Position numbers and translations under genes: made by a program
The notes under the pieces: generated by a model
Seen by the model: only the letters and a program-made list of their open reading frames with translations
Databases searched by the model: none
What the model was told of the DNA's origin: nothing
Shown here: one piece after another, positions 34,390-43,403 of the stretch
Layout of the letters: every line of letters starts with the position of its first letter
How positions within the stretch are numbered: the first letter of the stretch is position 1
NCBI GenBank assembly: GCA_036675505.1
Contig: JAKFEW010000046.1
Span: 62,001-126,000, forward strand
Direction of reading: 5' to 3'
DNA length: 64,000 nucleotides
Source: JAKFEW01 sp036675505
GTDB taxonomy: Bacteria > Cyanobacteriota > Sericytochromatia > S15B-MN24 > JAQBPE01

Positions 34390-35364
34390 GTGAACCGCCC
34401 CCTCATCGCCGCCCTGATCCTCGCCTTCTCCCCGCTGACCGCGCTCGCCCAGGTCACCGAGGATCCGGCGGAGAAGCAGCAGCGCGTCGACATCTACCAG
34501 GACCGGCGGATCATCGTCGAGCCGGACCCGGAAGAGAAGAAGGACAAGAAGGACGGGGAGGCCACGGCCAGGCCGCCTTCGATGAAGCTGCTGTTGCGCC
34601 AGGGCCCCGACCGCATCTACCACGTCGATTTCGTCCAGCTGATGGACGATCCGTCGCTGACCTCGTTTTGGGCCCGCGAGCGCAACCGCGACTGGGCGAT
34701 CTGGCTGGGCACGGGCGTGGTCGGCGTGCCGACCGGCACCCTCCTGTTCTTGCAGAACTTCCGTGGCGAGGGCTCGCTCGCCCCTTTCACCCAGACCGGC
34801 CGCGCCCAGGCGGCCAACGCCAGCGATCTGCGCGGCTATGCCCTCAGCGTCATCGGTGCCGGCGTCGCGCTCTATGGCGCGTACAACCTCGGCCTCTGGT
34901 TCGCGGAGACGCTCGACATCTTTCATCCGGACCGGCTCGACCCCGCGGCGATCGAGCCGCGCGCCCGCGAGTTCAACGAGCGCCTGCGCGAGCGGCTGAA
35001 CCTCGATCCTGAGGACATCCCTTCGCCGCCGCCCCCGCGGCCGTCGCCGTCGCCTTCCCGCACGCCGGATCCGCTGGAAGTCGACGACGAGATCGACGCG
35101 CCACCGCCCGTGGGTGGCCCCGGCTCGGACCCGTACGGCGGCGAACCGATCATCATGCCGACGCCGCTGCCGGTGGCGTCGCCGGGCGCCGTGCCACGCG
35201 AGCTCGTGCCCACGCCCGAACCACGCCCATCGATTTTCAAATTCTATCCGGGGCCGGCCGGCTACCCGGTCCCCAGCATGCGGCCGGACCTCGACGCGTC
35301 GCCGACCCCCACCCCGCCTGCGCCGGTGACGCCCGCGCCCACTGTCGCGCCGTCCGGCCCATGA
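34390..35364 (+). CDS. Hypothetical membrane protein with proline-rich tail
   Basis: This 324-residue protein has a signal peptide (cleavage likely after LTALA, about residue 20). A Lys/Glu-rich stretch follows, then two transmembrane helices near residues 98-118 and 150-172. A long Pro/Ser/Thr tail (about 205-324) contains SPSPSRTP and TPTPPAP. No domain is recognised. The start is GTG with GGAGGAG close upstream. Its stop overlaps the next gene by ATGA, so the two products are probably partners at the membrane. Confidence 0.65.
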   Translation: MNRPLIAALILAFSPLTALAQVTEDPAEKQQRVDIYQDRRIIVEPDPEEKKDKKDGEATARPPSMKLLLRQGPDRIYHVDFVQLMDDPSLTSFWARERNRDWAIWLGTGVVGVPTGTLLFLQNFRGEGSLAPFTQTGRAQAANASDLRGYALSVIGAGVALYGAYNLGLWFAETLDIFHPDRLDPAAIEPRAREFNERLRERLNLDPEDIPSPPPPRPSPSPSRTPDPLEVDDEIDAPPPVGGPGSDPYGGEPIIMPTPLPVASPGAVPRELVPTPEPRPSIFKFYPGPAGYPVPSMRPDLDASPTPTPPAPVTPAPTVAPSGP

Positions 35365-36596
35365 GCGTCGGCGCACCCGCGCTCGAGGCCATCCCCCTGC
35401 GACGCACCTGGGCGTCCTCGGGCGCCGAGACGCTCGTCGCCGTGCTGCTCAAGTTCCATCCCGACGGCACCGCGCAGCCTTTACCGCTCGACCTCGCGAT
35501 CCTGATCGATGCCGGCCACGCGATGGCGAGCGAGCGAGGGCTTGAAATGGCGCTGCAGGCGGTTCGGCAGGTCGTCGACGGCGCGGGCGCGCAGGACCGG
35601 CTGGCCGTGGTGACCTTCGGCGAGCGCGCGCGGGTGGTGTTGCCATTCGACGTGATCGGCGACGGCGCGCGCGCGAAGCGCACGCTGGCGTTCCTGGACA
35701 GCCAGCCGATGGGGGATCGGACCGACCTGCGCGAAGGCATGAGTGCCGTCGCGCAGGTGATCAAGCCTGCGCGGGCGCCCGGCCGCGCGTCGCGGGTGGT
35801 GATGGTGGTGGGCGGCCCGACCGTTCGTGAGCTCGACGGCGAGCGCGAAGCCCGCCTGCTCGCGGAGACCGGGGTAGGCCTGTCGGCGATCGGCCTGGGG
35901 CATGCCTGGAACGGCGCGCTGCTCGCTCGCCTGGCCGATGCCGGCCGGGGTGAGCTCTGGCATGCGGCGCGCGCGACCGACCTGCCCGCGGTGTTGCGGG
36001 AAGAGGTGACCTTCGCGCGGGCGCTGGCCCATGGCGAGGCGCTGGTCCACCTCAAGCTCAGCGCCGGCGTGCGGCCACGGCGGGTGCTGCGTGTCTTCCC
36101 GGGCCTGGCGCACTGGCTGCCTTCGCAGGCGTCGCCACGCGAGGCGCTGATCCGGCTCGGCGACCTGCCGGCCGATCGGCCCACGTATATGCTGCTCGAG
36201 CTGGTGGTGGGCCCCCACGCGCAGGGCACCTACCGCGTCGCCCAGCTCGAGGCCCACTGGCGGACCGCCGCCCACGGCGGCCGCATGGCCCGCACGCCGG
36301 CAGCAGAGGTCGTCTTGAATTTCGCTGCCGAGGCGACCGCGCCCGTCGCCGAGGCGGCGTACTACGTGGACCGCGTACAGGGCTACACCCTGGTCGAAAA
36401 GGCACTCGAGGCGCGGCGCGACGCGGTGCCCGCGAAAGCCGTGGCGTTGCTCGAAAACGCGCGCCGGATCGCGGTGGGTCGGAAGAGCGCGCTCGCGGAT
36501 CGGCTAGAGGCCGCGGCGGGAGAGCTCGGAACGACCGGGCTGTTGGCGGAGCCGCTGGCGAAGAGCCTGTTGATGGAATCCCGCCAGCCGGAATGA
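35361..36596 (+). CDS. Von Willebrand factor A-like domain protein with degenerate MIDAS
   Basis: The 411-residue protein has a VWA-like Rossmann domain (about residues 40-220) beginning LAILIDAGHAM. In a standard metal site this would read DxSxS; here it is DAGHA, so the serine ligands are lost although a later Thr (GDRTDL) remains. Metal binding is therefore doubtful. The second half (220-411) forms beta strands then helices, as in VWA proteins with a trailing stalk. There is no signal peptide, so it is probably cytoplasmic. It is translationally coupled to the upstream membrane protein through an ATGA overlap. Function unknown; VWA proteins often nucleate complexes. Confidence 0.72.
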   Translation: MSVGAPALEAIPLRRTWASSGAETLVAVLLKFHPDGTAQPLPLDLAILIDAGHAMASERGLEMALQAVRQVVDGAGAQDRLAVVTFGERARVVLPFDVIGDGARAKRTLAFLDSQPMGDRTDLREGMSAVAQVIKPARAPGRASRVVMVVGGPTVRELDGEREARLLAETGVGLSAIGLGHAWNGALLARLADAGRGELWHAARATDLPAVLREEVTFARALAHGEALVHLKLSAGVRPRRVLRVFPGLAHWLPSQASPREALIRLGDLPADRPTYMLLELVVGPHAQGTYRVAQLEAHWRTAAHGGRMARTPAAEVVLNFAAEATAPVAEAAYYVDRVQGYTLVEKALEARRDAVPAKAVALLENARRIAVGRKSALADRLEAAAGELGTTGLLAEPLAKSLLMESRQPE

Positions 36597-36616
36597 TCTC
36601 CCCGCTGACATGAAGC

Positions 36617-39208
36617 CTACCTGGCGATCAACCAGGTGCGGATCTCATACGGACCGAAGCGCGCGGGGTACGCATCGCCTGTGCCCAGCGCCTCGCCCGG
36701 CTCTTCGGCCAGGTTCGCCGGCCACACCCCGCCATGCGGCACGTGCACGCGCAACGTCGTCTCGATCACCTCGGACCCCGGGTTGTACGCCCGCACGACC
36801 AGGTACTCGCCGTCCTCGCTGCGCTTCATCGCGCTCAGCACCACCCGGCTGTCGTCCCAGCCCGCGAGCGGGCCGGCCGCGGCCGGCCCGGCGGCCTGCC
36901 AGGCACGCGGGGGTGAGTTCCACTGGTGGGCTGGCCTGAGCGCATCGGTCCAGCCGGCCGCGAGCGGCACCAGCGCGTGGCGGAAGGTCAGCTCACCCAG
37001 GCACTGGGCTTCCGGGGTCTCGAAGCGCGGGCCGGCGCCGCCGCCGCGCGTGCGCAGGTCGTCGCGCGAGAGCCAGCCGACGGCGCGCACGAGCGTGAGC
37101 GCGAGCGCACGGCCGCCCGCGTCGTCGATCACCGAGGCCTCATGGAGCCCCTCGGCCGCCACCGCCAGGCCAGCCCCATCCGCCCCGACCAGGGCCGTGA
37201 ACAGCCCCTGGGGGAACTCGGGCATCACCGCCTCCGTGCCCCTGGCAACCGGCAATGCCGGTGCGGGCACAGGCTCGCGGCGGAAGACGCCGAACGTGCC
37301 GTCGGTCCAGACCGCAGCCCCGGCTGGCGCGCCGCCGACCACCAGCCGCAGCCGATGGTCGTACGCGCGCTGATCGAGCTTGGTCGTCACGTCGACGACG
37401 TCGCGGCCGGCTTCCAGCGTGAACATGGAAGACGGCCCGAGATCGACGGCGTCGAGCCCACCGTATTGCACGCCGGGGCGGCCCGCACGGTCGGGGTTCA
37501 GGTGCCTCGCCACCGGGAGCCTCCAACGAACGCCGAGTGTCGCGCGGTGAGGCGACGCTTCGAAGACCGCGGCCTCGATCAAACGCGCCCGGAGTGGCTG
37601 GTCGTCGGCCAGCGGCGAGAAGTTGTACTCGTCGCCCGCGTCGCCCTCGTCGACGAAGCCCTGGACGTCGCGCCAGACCTTACCCGAAACCTTGTCCTCG
37701 AGGTCGATCCGGTTGCCGACGACGCGTAGCACCAGCCGCTCGTTCGCGATCCAGCCCTCCCCCGAGGTGACGCCGGGCGCGGGCGCAACCGGGGGCGCGT
37801 CGGCCGCCACCGCGCGCAGCAACACACCCCCCGCGGCCGGCAGCGCGACCCGCACCGCGACGCGGAAGCGGCGCACGGGGAACCAGTCCGGGTTGAAGTC
37901 GATCTCGGCGCGGAACACCTCGGTGTCCGCCACCTCGCTGAAGACCAGCGGCAAGGGCGCGCCATCGGGCCCGAGGACGGCGATCGCCGCCGGGGCCCCA
38001 TCGGCGCCGCGCGGCCAGACCACCTCCAGATCGACCCAGCCCGCCCAGGCCCAGCCGGTCGGATTGCCGACGTAGAACGTCGGCTCGGCCGCGGGCTTCG
38101 CCGCCACGCGCACCGCGTCCGCCTCGATCTCGGCCGCCACCTGTCCCACGGCGTCGAAGCGAGGCATCATCTCGCGGTGGACCTGATCGATCGAGCAGCC
38201 GCAAATCGAATCGTGCGGATGGTTGAGCATCAGCGTCTTCCAGGCGTGGCCGAGGGCGGCCGCCATGCCGTCCCAGGCGTGGCCGCCCCACCAGGCGCGC
38301 GCGGCCAGGGGCTCGGCCCAGCGCTCCAGCTCGCGCTGCGCGATATGGTTGGCCTGCTTGAGGTACGTGCGCGCGGAAAGCACGCCGGGCAGGATGTACG
38401 CCATACCGAGCGCCTCGCGCAGCTCACCCGTCATGCGCGTCGCCGGCGGCGGCCCCGCGAAGATCTCGGGCAGTGAAGCCACGCGCGGCGCGAAGTCCCC
38501 GCCGAGGCGCGCGAGCTGATCGGTGAGATCCGCGCGCGGGGCCATGTGATCGGCGCCGGAGAGCAGCCAGACCGGATCCTGGTCGCCGAAGGCCTCGACG
38601 TACGCGGCGAGCTGTCGGCGGCGCTCCTCGTCGCCGAGGTCTTCCATGAAGAGGGTCTGGTAATAGCCCTTCGGCAGCCAGGCCGCCACCACCTCGCTGC
38701 CGTCCGGCGCGGCCCAGGTGAACCGCGGGGCGGCCGGCGTGGCGCCGCGCCACACCACCGTGCGATCGAGGCCGAAGCCGCGCAGGATCTGCGGCATCTG
38801 GGCCACATGGCCGAACATGTCGGGCAGGTAGCCGACCGCCGGTGCGCCCGCCGCCACGCCCATCGCGCGCATCGCGGCGCGGCCGGTGGCGAGGTTGCGG
38901 ATCAGCGCCTCGCCGCTCACGAGGAACTCATCCACCAGCACGTACCAGGGTCCGAAGCCCAGGCGGCCGTCGCGGATGCGCGCGCGCAGCTCGACCGCGC
39001 GCTCGGGCCGCAGGGCGAGGTAGTCGTCCGCGACCACCGTCTGGCCGTCGAGCAGGAAGTACGGCAGGTCCCCCGCGAGCACGCCGTCCAGCGCGCGCAA
39101 CAGGCGGTAACGGTAGCTCTCGAACGTGCGATACCACTCGCGATCCCAGTGCGTGTGGGGGACGACGAGGACGGTGCGGGCGAGAGACGGCGCGCTGGAC
39201 GGAGTCAT
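36617..39208 (-). CDS. Alpha-mannosidase, glycoside hydrolase family 38
   Basis: This 863-residue enzyme hydrolyses alpha-mannosides with retention, using an active-site zinc. Visible hallmarks are the zinc/substrate motif HTHWDREWYRTFE near residue 18, and the nucleophile Asp in GYLPDMFGH near residue 129. The second zinc-ligand motif NHPHDSICGCS is near residue 330. A long beta-sandwich C-terminal region follows, as in the bacterial 2-O-(6-phospho-)mannosylglycerate hydrolase branch (MngB). No signal peptide is present, so it acts in the cytoplasm. No transporter for mannosides is adjacent. A TATAGT -10-like box lies 34 bases before the ATG. Confidence 0.92.
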   Translation of the reverse strand: MTPSSAPSLARTVLVVPHTHWDREWYRTFESYRYRLLRALDGVLAGDLPYFLLDGQTVVADDYLALRPERAVELRARIRDGRLGFGPWYVLVDEFLVSGEALIRNLATGRAAMRAMGVAAGAPAVGYLPDMFGHVAQMPQILRGFGLDRTVVWRGATPAAPRFTWAAPDGSEVVAAWLPKGYYQTLFMEDLGDEERRRQLAAYVEAFGDQDPVWLLSGADHMAPRADLTDQLARLGGDFAPRVASLPEIFAGPPPATRMTGELREALGMAYILPGVLSARTYLKQANHIAQRELERWAEPLAARAWWGGHAWDGMAAALGHAWKTLMLNHPHDSICGCSIDQVHREMMPRFDAVGQVAAEIEADAVRVAAKPAAEPTFYVGNPTGWAWAGWVDLEVVWPRGADGAPAAIAVLGPDGAPLPLVFSEVADTEVFRAEIDFNPDWFPVRRFRVAVRVALPAAGGVLLRAVAADAPPVAPAPGVTSGEGWIANERLVLRVVGNRIDLEDKVSGKVWRDVQGFVDEGDAGDEYNFSPLADDQPLRARLIEAAVFEASPHRATLGVRWRLPVARHLNPDRAGRPGVQYGGLDAVDLGPSSMFTLEAGRDVVDVTTKLDQRAYDHRLRLVVGGAPAGAAVWTDGTFGVFRREPVPAPALPVARGTEAVMPEFPQGLFTALVGADGAGLAVAAEGLHEASVIDDAGGRALALTLVRAVGWLSRDDLRTRGGGAGPRFETPEAQCLGELTFRHALVPLAAGWTDALRPAHQWNSPPRAWQAAGPAAAGPLAGWDDSRVVLSAMKRSEDGEYLVVRAYNPGSEVIETTLRVHVPHGGVWPANLAEEPGEALGTGDAYPARFGPYEIRTWLIAR

Positions 39209-39327
39209 ACGAAGCCTTTCCGGGTGGAGTTCGACGCCACCACTATACCCTGCGCCTTCGCGCCGACGATGTGGTAGACTACACGGCAGCGGCTGGCAAG
39301 CGCCGCGTCACGTTCAGGAGGAGCCTC

Positions 39328-39663
39328 ATGACCACCCAGAACAACGAAAAAGTCGAGGAGCTGCGCCAGAGCGCTCAGCAGCTCGCGAAGCAGGCGCTCG
39401 AGACCGCGGAGCTGGGCATCCGGCTGGTCCGCGGCCAGCTCGAGACCGCGTCGCAGAACCAGCCGCCCCAGGTCGCCGAGGTCCAGCGCACGGTGCAGAA
39501 CCAGGCGCTGAACGCCGAAGCCAAGGCCAAGGAGCTGTTCACGCTCGCCACCAACTTCATGAGCGAGCTGAACGACAAGTGGCAGCCCGCGGGCCCCGGC
39601 GGCGCTCAGCCGGCCGCGGCCGAAAAGCCGAAGGCCGAGAAGATCAACATCGACGTCGAGTAG
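39328..39663 (+). CDS. Small helical hypothetical protein
   Basis: This 111-residue, Gln/Ala/Glu/Lys-rich protein appears almost wholly alpha-helical (about residues 5-85) with a Pro/Ala/Lys tail. The Shine-Dalgarno is excellent (AGGAGG 6 bases before the ATG), which suggests strong expression. An extended -10-like TGGTAGACT lies about 50 bases upstream (39272-39280). The composition resembles phasin-like or apolipoprotein-like helix bundles, but no family is recognised. It is flanked by genes on the opposite strand. Confidence 0.72.
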   Translation: MTTQNNEKVEELRQSAQQLAKQALETAELGIRLVRGQLETASQNQPPQVAEVQRTVQNQALNAEAKAKELFTLATNFMSELNDKWQPAGPGGAQPAAAEKPKAEKINIDVE

Positions 39664-39666
39664 GGC

Positions 39667-40161
39667 TCAGCCCAGATCGTCGCACCGCAGAAGGGGTCCC
39701 AGCCACGGCGGGGCCCCTTCGCCATGGTCGCCCGCCTGGTAGGCTTCCAGCAGCGCGATCGCAGCCGCGCTGGTCCCGGCCGCGCGCGCGGCCATGAGCC
39801 CCCAGCGGTCGTGCCAGCGGTAAATCTGCAGCCAGCGGCGCCCGCCAGCCGCCGGCGGATCCGCAGGCACATCGCCGGCCACGCGATCGAGCAGCACGCC
39901 GACGCTGCGGGCCACGAGCCCATAGTCCCTCGGCTTGCCGCAGTCGTGCAGCAAGGCCGCCTCGAGCACCCAGGCCGGCGCACCTTCCACCGCGAGCCGG
40001 CGCGCCACGCGCACGGCGTGGGCGCGGTCCGGCACCGCCATCGCTTCGAAAAGCGCGAGCTGGGCCGCAGTCAGCCGCTCGGCAGCCCAGCCTTGGTCGG
40101 CCGCCGACCAGCCGGGCCGCAGGTAGTACCAGACCTGGCGCAACCGCCCCGCGACGCCCAT
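39667..40161 (-). CDS. HD-domain hydrolase-like protein
   Basis: The 164-residue protein has the HD phosphohydrolase pattern. A first His occurs in DRAHAVRVARR, and the metal pair HD in ALLHDCGKP (about residue 73). A later His/Asp occurs in RWHDRWG. It is a small stand-alone HD domain, like those described as nucleotide phosphohydrolase-like and often found next to site-2 proteases or CCA-adding enzymes. It is 4 bases after the S2P stop and last in this minus-strand run. Substrate unknown. Confidence 0.75.
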   Translation of the reverse strand: MGVAGRLRQVWYYLRPGWSAADQGWAAERLTAAQLALFEAMAVPDRAHAVRVARRLAVEGAPAWVLEAALLHDCGKPRDYGLVARSVGVLLDRVAGDVPADPPAAGGRRWLQIYRWHDRWGLMAARAAGTSAAAIALLEAYQAGDHGEGAPPWLGPLLRCDDLG

Positions 40162-40165
40162 CTGG

Positions 40166-40777
40166 CTATACGAGCCGGATCATCCATTCGGCCGCGAAGC
40201 CGTAAAGGTAAGGCAGCGGGTTGTAGGGCCGCGGCAGCAACACGAGCACCAGCAACACCACCACGCCGTAGGGCAGCAGCTGATCGTAAGCCGGCAGCCA
40301 GCGACGCGGCAGGATCGCCTCGAGCAGGTGGCCACCGTCGAGCGGCGGGATCGGCAGGAGGTTCAGGACCATCAAGGTGACGTTGAGCATGAACGCGATC
40401 TCGAACCACATCACGGAGCCGGGCGGCATCGTCGGCCAGTGTCGCATCACGAGCAGCGCGACCAGCGCGAGCACGAAGTTCGTCAGGGGCCCGGCCGCCG
40501 AGACGAGGAAGTTGCCAAGCCGCGGCCAGCGCATGAGGCTCGGCGTCACCGGCACCGGCTTGGCCCAGCCGAAGCCCGCCACGAGGATGAAGACCGTGCC
40601 GAAGAAGTCGAGGTGGGCCAGCGGGTTGAGCGTGACGCGGCCGGCGTCGCGGGCGGTCGGGTCGCCGAGCGCGGTCGCCGTCACGGCGTGGCCGAGCTCA
40701 TGGAGCGAGATCGACACGATGAAGAGCGCGATCAGCACGATCAGCCTGACCGGGTCGTCGAGGTGGCTGCCTATCAT
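40166..40777 (-). CDS. Site-2 protease family membrane metalloprotease (M50)
   Basis: This 203-residue intramembrane protease belongs to the short SpoIVFB/Rip group. The zinc site HELGH is in SISLHELGHAVTA near residue 27, followed by NPLAHLDFFGT. The third ligand is in NLLPIPPLDGGHL near residue 154. About five to six transmembrane helices are present and there is no PDZ or CBS domain. Such enzymes cleave transmembrane substrates, but no anti-sigma factor or pro-protein target is nearby. The start ATG lacks a clear ribosome-binding site; it is 13 bases from the end of the CCA-enzyme gene. Confidence 0.88.
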   Translation of the reverse strand: MIGSHLDDPVRLIVLIALFIVSISLHELGHAVTATALGDPTARDAGRVTLNPLAHLDFFGTVFILVAGFGWAKPVPVTPSLMRWPRLGNFLVSAAGPLTNFVLALVALLVMRHWPTMPPGSVMWFEIAFMLNVTLMVLNLLPIPPLDGGHLLEAILPRRWLPAYDQLLPYGVVVLLVLVLLPRPYNPLPYLYGFAAEWMIRLV

Positions 40778-40790
40778 AGGGGGAATTGGC

Positions 40791-43382
40791 CTAGCATGGC
40801 GGGCTGGGGTCCTTTCGGTGCCGCTCGGCGGCCTCGTGCAGAAGTGCCTCCTCCTGCTCAGGGCCGATCCGACCCGCCAGGCGGGCCGCCAGCACCTCTC
40901 GGAGGATTTCAGCATAGGCGGGGCCAGGCGGCAACCCCATCCGCTCGAGATCGCGGCCGGTCACGCGCAGCTTGATGTGGCGCCATGCCGTCCAGTACGT
41001 GGCGACCGCGCGCCGCGTGTCACGGCTGGCGGCGGCCGCATAGACGTAGGCCAGCCCGGCCGGGGTCAACGGCCGCAACGCCTCCACGACCGCGAGCGGC
41101 CCCTCCGCGACGAGCGCCGCGAGCCGATCGGCGGTCGCGAGGGCGGCCACGACGGCTTCGCGCTCGGCGCCGGCCACGTTCAGCTTCGCCGCGATCTCCC
41201 CCGCCCGCGCGGGCCCCAGCGGCGCGAGCAGGGCGGCGAGCAGGCCGACCCACCCGTCCTCGGCGGGCGCGCCCACCCGCCGGCAGGCGAGCGCCGTGCG
41301 GCCCAGCAGGGCCTCGGCCGGCACGAGGTCGTGCGCGAGCAGGCGCAGCGCGCCCAGCTCCACGAGCCGGCGCACCGGCGAAACGGGGTGCGGCAGCGCC
41401 AACAAGCGTCGCAGCTCCACCTTGTTGCGCTCGCCGCCGATGCCGTCGAAGGCGCCGGTCGCGAGCGCATAGCGCGCGAAGGCCTCGCTTTCGGGCTCGA
41501 GGCGGAAGCCGAGCTGGTGCTCGAAGCGCACGGCCCGTAGGACGCGCGTCGGGTCCTCCACGAAGCTGAGGTTGTGGAGGACCCGCAGCTCCCGCCGGGC
41601 GAGATCCGTGCGCGCGCCGAAGAAATCGATCAGCTCGCCGCGGCCGGCCGGGTCGACGCGCAGCGCCAGGCAGTTCACGCTGAAATCGCGGCGAGCCAGA
41701 TCCTGCTTGATCGTGCTGAAAGCGACCGTCGGCAGCGCGGCCGGCCGCTCGTAGTGCTCCGTGCGCGCCGTCGCCACGTCGATTTTCTTGCCGTCGGGCA
41801 GTACGATGCAGGCCGTGCCGAAGCTCGCATGAGCCTTGACCGACGCGCCCGGAAAGCGCTCCGCGGCGGCCCGGGCGTAAGCGATGCCCTCGCCCTCGAT
41901 CACGAGGTCGACGTCGAGGTTGGGACGGCCGAGCAGCAGATCGCGCACCGCGCCGCCCACGAGGTAGACTGGCACGCCGTCGCTGGCCTCGCCCATGCGA
42001 TCGAGCACCGCGAGCCAATCGGCCGGCCAGGTCGCGGCCAGCCGGCCGGAAAGCTCGGCGGTCTGGCGGGCCACCGCGGCCCGGCGGTCCGCATGGTGGT
42101 CGTACTTGGCGCGCAGCACGTCCTGCCGGGTCACGATGCCGACCAGCGCCTCGCCGTGCATGACCGGGAGCCGGCCGATGTCGTGCTCGACGAAGCGCGC
42201 CTCGATCGCCGAGAGCGGCACGTCGGGCGCCACGGTGACCACCCGCCGGGTCATCACCTGCCGCACGGAGGCCTCGCCGAGGCCATGGCGCGACGCGCGG
42301 TCGAGATCGCGGCGCGAGACGATCCCGGCCACGCGGCTGCGGTCGAGCACGACGAGCGCGTTGTGGCCATGGTCCAGCAGCGCCGCCCGCGCCGCGGCGA
42401 CGGACGCGTCCGGCGCGATCGTGCGGACCGGGCAGCTCATAAGGTCGTAGGCCTTCGGCTCGGGCGGCACGGCGTCCGGCAGCGCCGCCCAGATGGCGGC
42501 GACGGCCGGGCCGAACGGCACGCCATGGGCGTGCGCGCTCACGGCCCGCGGATGGCCGCGCGGCTCCCAGGCCGCGAGCACCGGACGCAGGTCGATCGCG
42601 GCGAGGCGCGAGCGGCCGACGAACTGGGTGCGCTTCGGCCCGAGCTCGGCGACCACCACGATCACGTCGACGTCGAGGAGCGCCTGCAACTTCTGCGTGA
42701 CGGTCGCGATGCCGCCGACGTAGTCATCGGTGCGCGCCCCGACCACCAGCACCGTGTGGCCATGCACCGCGCGGGGCTCGGCGGCCTGCATGAGGGCCTC
42801 CAACAGCCCGCGCTGCTCGTCGCTGAGCTCGGCCTCGACGTAGCCCGCGATCAGCTCGAGGTCGGCGCCCCGTGCGAGCAGCCAGGCGACCGCGCGCGCG
42901 TCGGCCGGCGTGGTGCCCGGGAACGTGAGGCGGCCCGTGTCGGCGTAGATGCCAAGCGCCATGACCGTGGCCTCGAGCGGGGAGACGACCGCAGCCCGTC
43001 GCTCGAGGACCTCCACGATCAGCGACGTGGCGGACCCCGCGGCCTCGCGCCGTCCAGGCGCCGCCGGCAGCTCGTCTTCCGCCTGCGGATGGTGGTCGTA
43101 GACCACCCAGTCGACGTCGGGCCGATCGAGGGCCGGGAAGATCGCGCCCAGCCGGGAGGTCGAGCGCGTATCGACCACGATCACGCGCCGCACCGCGGCC
43201 GGGTCGATCTCAGCCAGGTCGCGCAGCCCGAGCGCATCCTTGTGGGTCGCAACGAGCGTCCGCACCGCCGGATCGAGCGTATCCTGCAAGACCGGGATCG
43301 CGTCCGGATACAGCTTCGACGCCGCCACGGTGGCGGCGAGGGCGTCGAAGTCGCTCTGGATGTGGGACAGGATGATTTCCAT
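40791..43382 (-). CDS. DHH-CBS-tRNA nucleotidyltransferase fusion (A-adding/CCA-adding type)
   Basis: This 863-residue multidomain enzyme comprises four parts. An N-terminal DHH/DHHA1 phosphoesterase module (about residues 1-300) shows SDFDALA, VVDTR and YDHHPQ. Two CBS domains (about 310-430) follow. Then comes a class II nucleotidyltransferase (about 460-620) with GGAVRDLLLGRPNLDVDLV, containing the catalytic Asp pair, and RRDFSVN. A helical C-terminal RNA-binding region ends the protein. The same architecture in other bacteria is the A-adding partner of split CCA systems; a separate CC-adding enzyme would then be expected elsewhere. The DHH module may bind or degrade small nucleotides or RNA ends. 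The ATG lacks a strong Shine-Dalgarno. Confidence 0.92.
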   Translation of the reverse strand: MEIILSHIQSDFDALAATVAASKLYPDAIPVLQDTLDPAVRTLVATHKDALGLRDLAEIDPAAVRRVIVVDTRSTSRLGAIFPALDRPDVDWVVYDHHPQAEDELPAAPGRREAAGSATSLIVEVLERRAAVVSPLEATVMALGIYADTGRLTFPGTTPADARAVAWLLARGADLELIAGYVEAELSDEQRGLLEALMQAAEPRAVHGHTVLVVGARTDDYVGGIATVTQKLQALLDVDVIVVVAELGPKRTQFVGRSRLAAIDLRPVLAAWEPRGHPRAVSAHAHGVPFGPAVAAIWAALPDAVPPEPKAYDLMSCPVRTIAPDASVAAARAALLDHGHNALVVLDRSRVAGIVSRRDLDRASRHGLGEASVRQVMTRRVVTVAPDVPLSAIEARFVEHDIGRLPVMHGEALVGIVTRQDVLRAKYDHHADRRAAVARQTAELSGRLAATWPADWLAVLDRMGEASDGVPVYLVGGAVRDLLLGRPNLDVDLVIEGEGIAYARAAAERFPGASVKAHASFGTACIVLPDGKKIDVATARTEHYERPAALPTVAFSTIKQDLARRDFSVNCLALRVDPAGRGELIDFFGARTDLARRELRVLHNLSFVEDPTRVLRAVRFEHQLGFRLEPESEAFARYALATGAFDGIGGERNKVELRRLLALPHPVSPVRRLVELGALRLLAHDLVPAEALLGRTALACRRVGAPAEDGWVGLLAALLAPLGPARAGEIAAKLNVAGAEREAVVAALATADRLAALVAEGPLAVVEALRPLTPAGLAYVYAAAASRDTRRAVATYWTAWRHIKLRVTGRDLERMGLPPGPAYAEILREVLAARLAGRIGPEQEEALLHEAAERHRKDPSPPC

Positions 43383-43403
43383 CCGGGACCGGCCGACCGG
43401 CCC

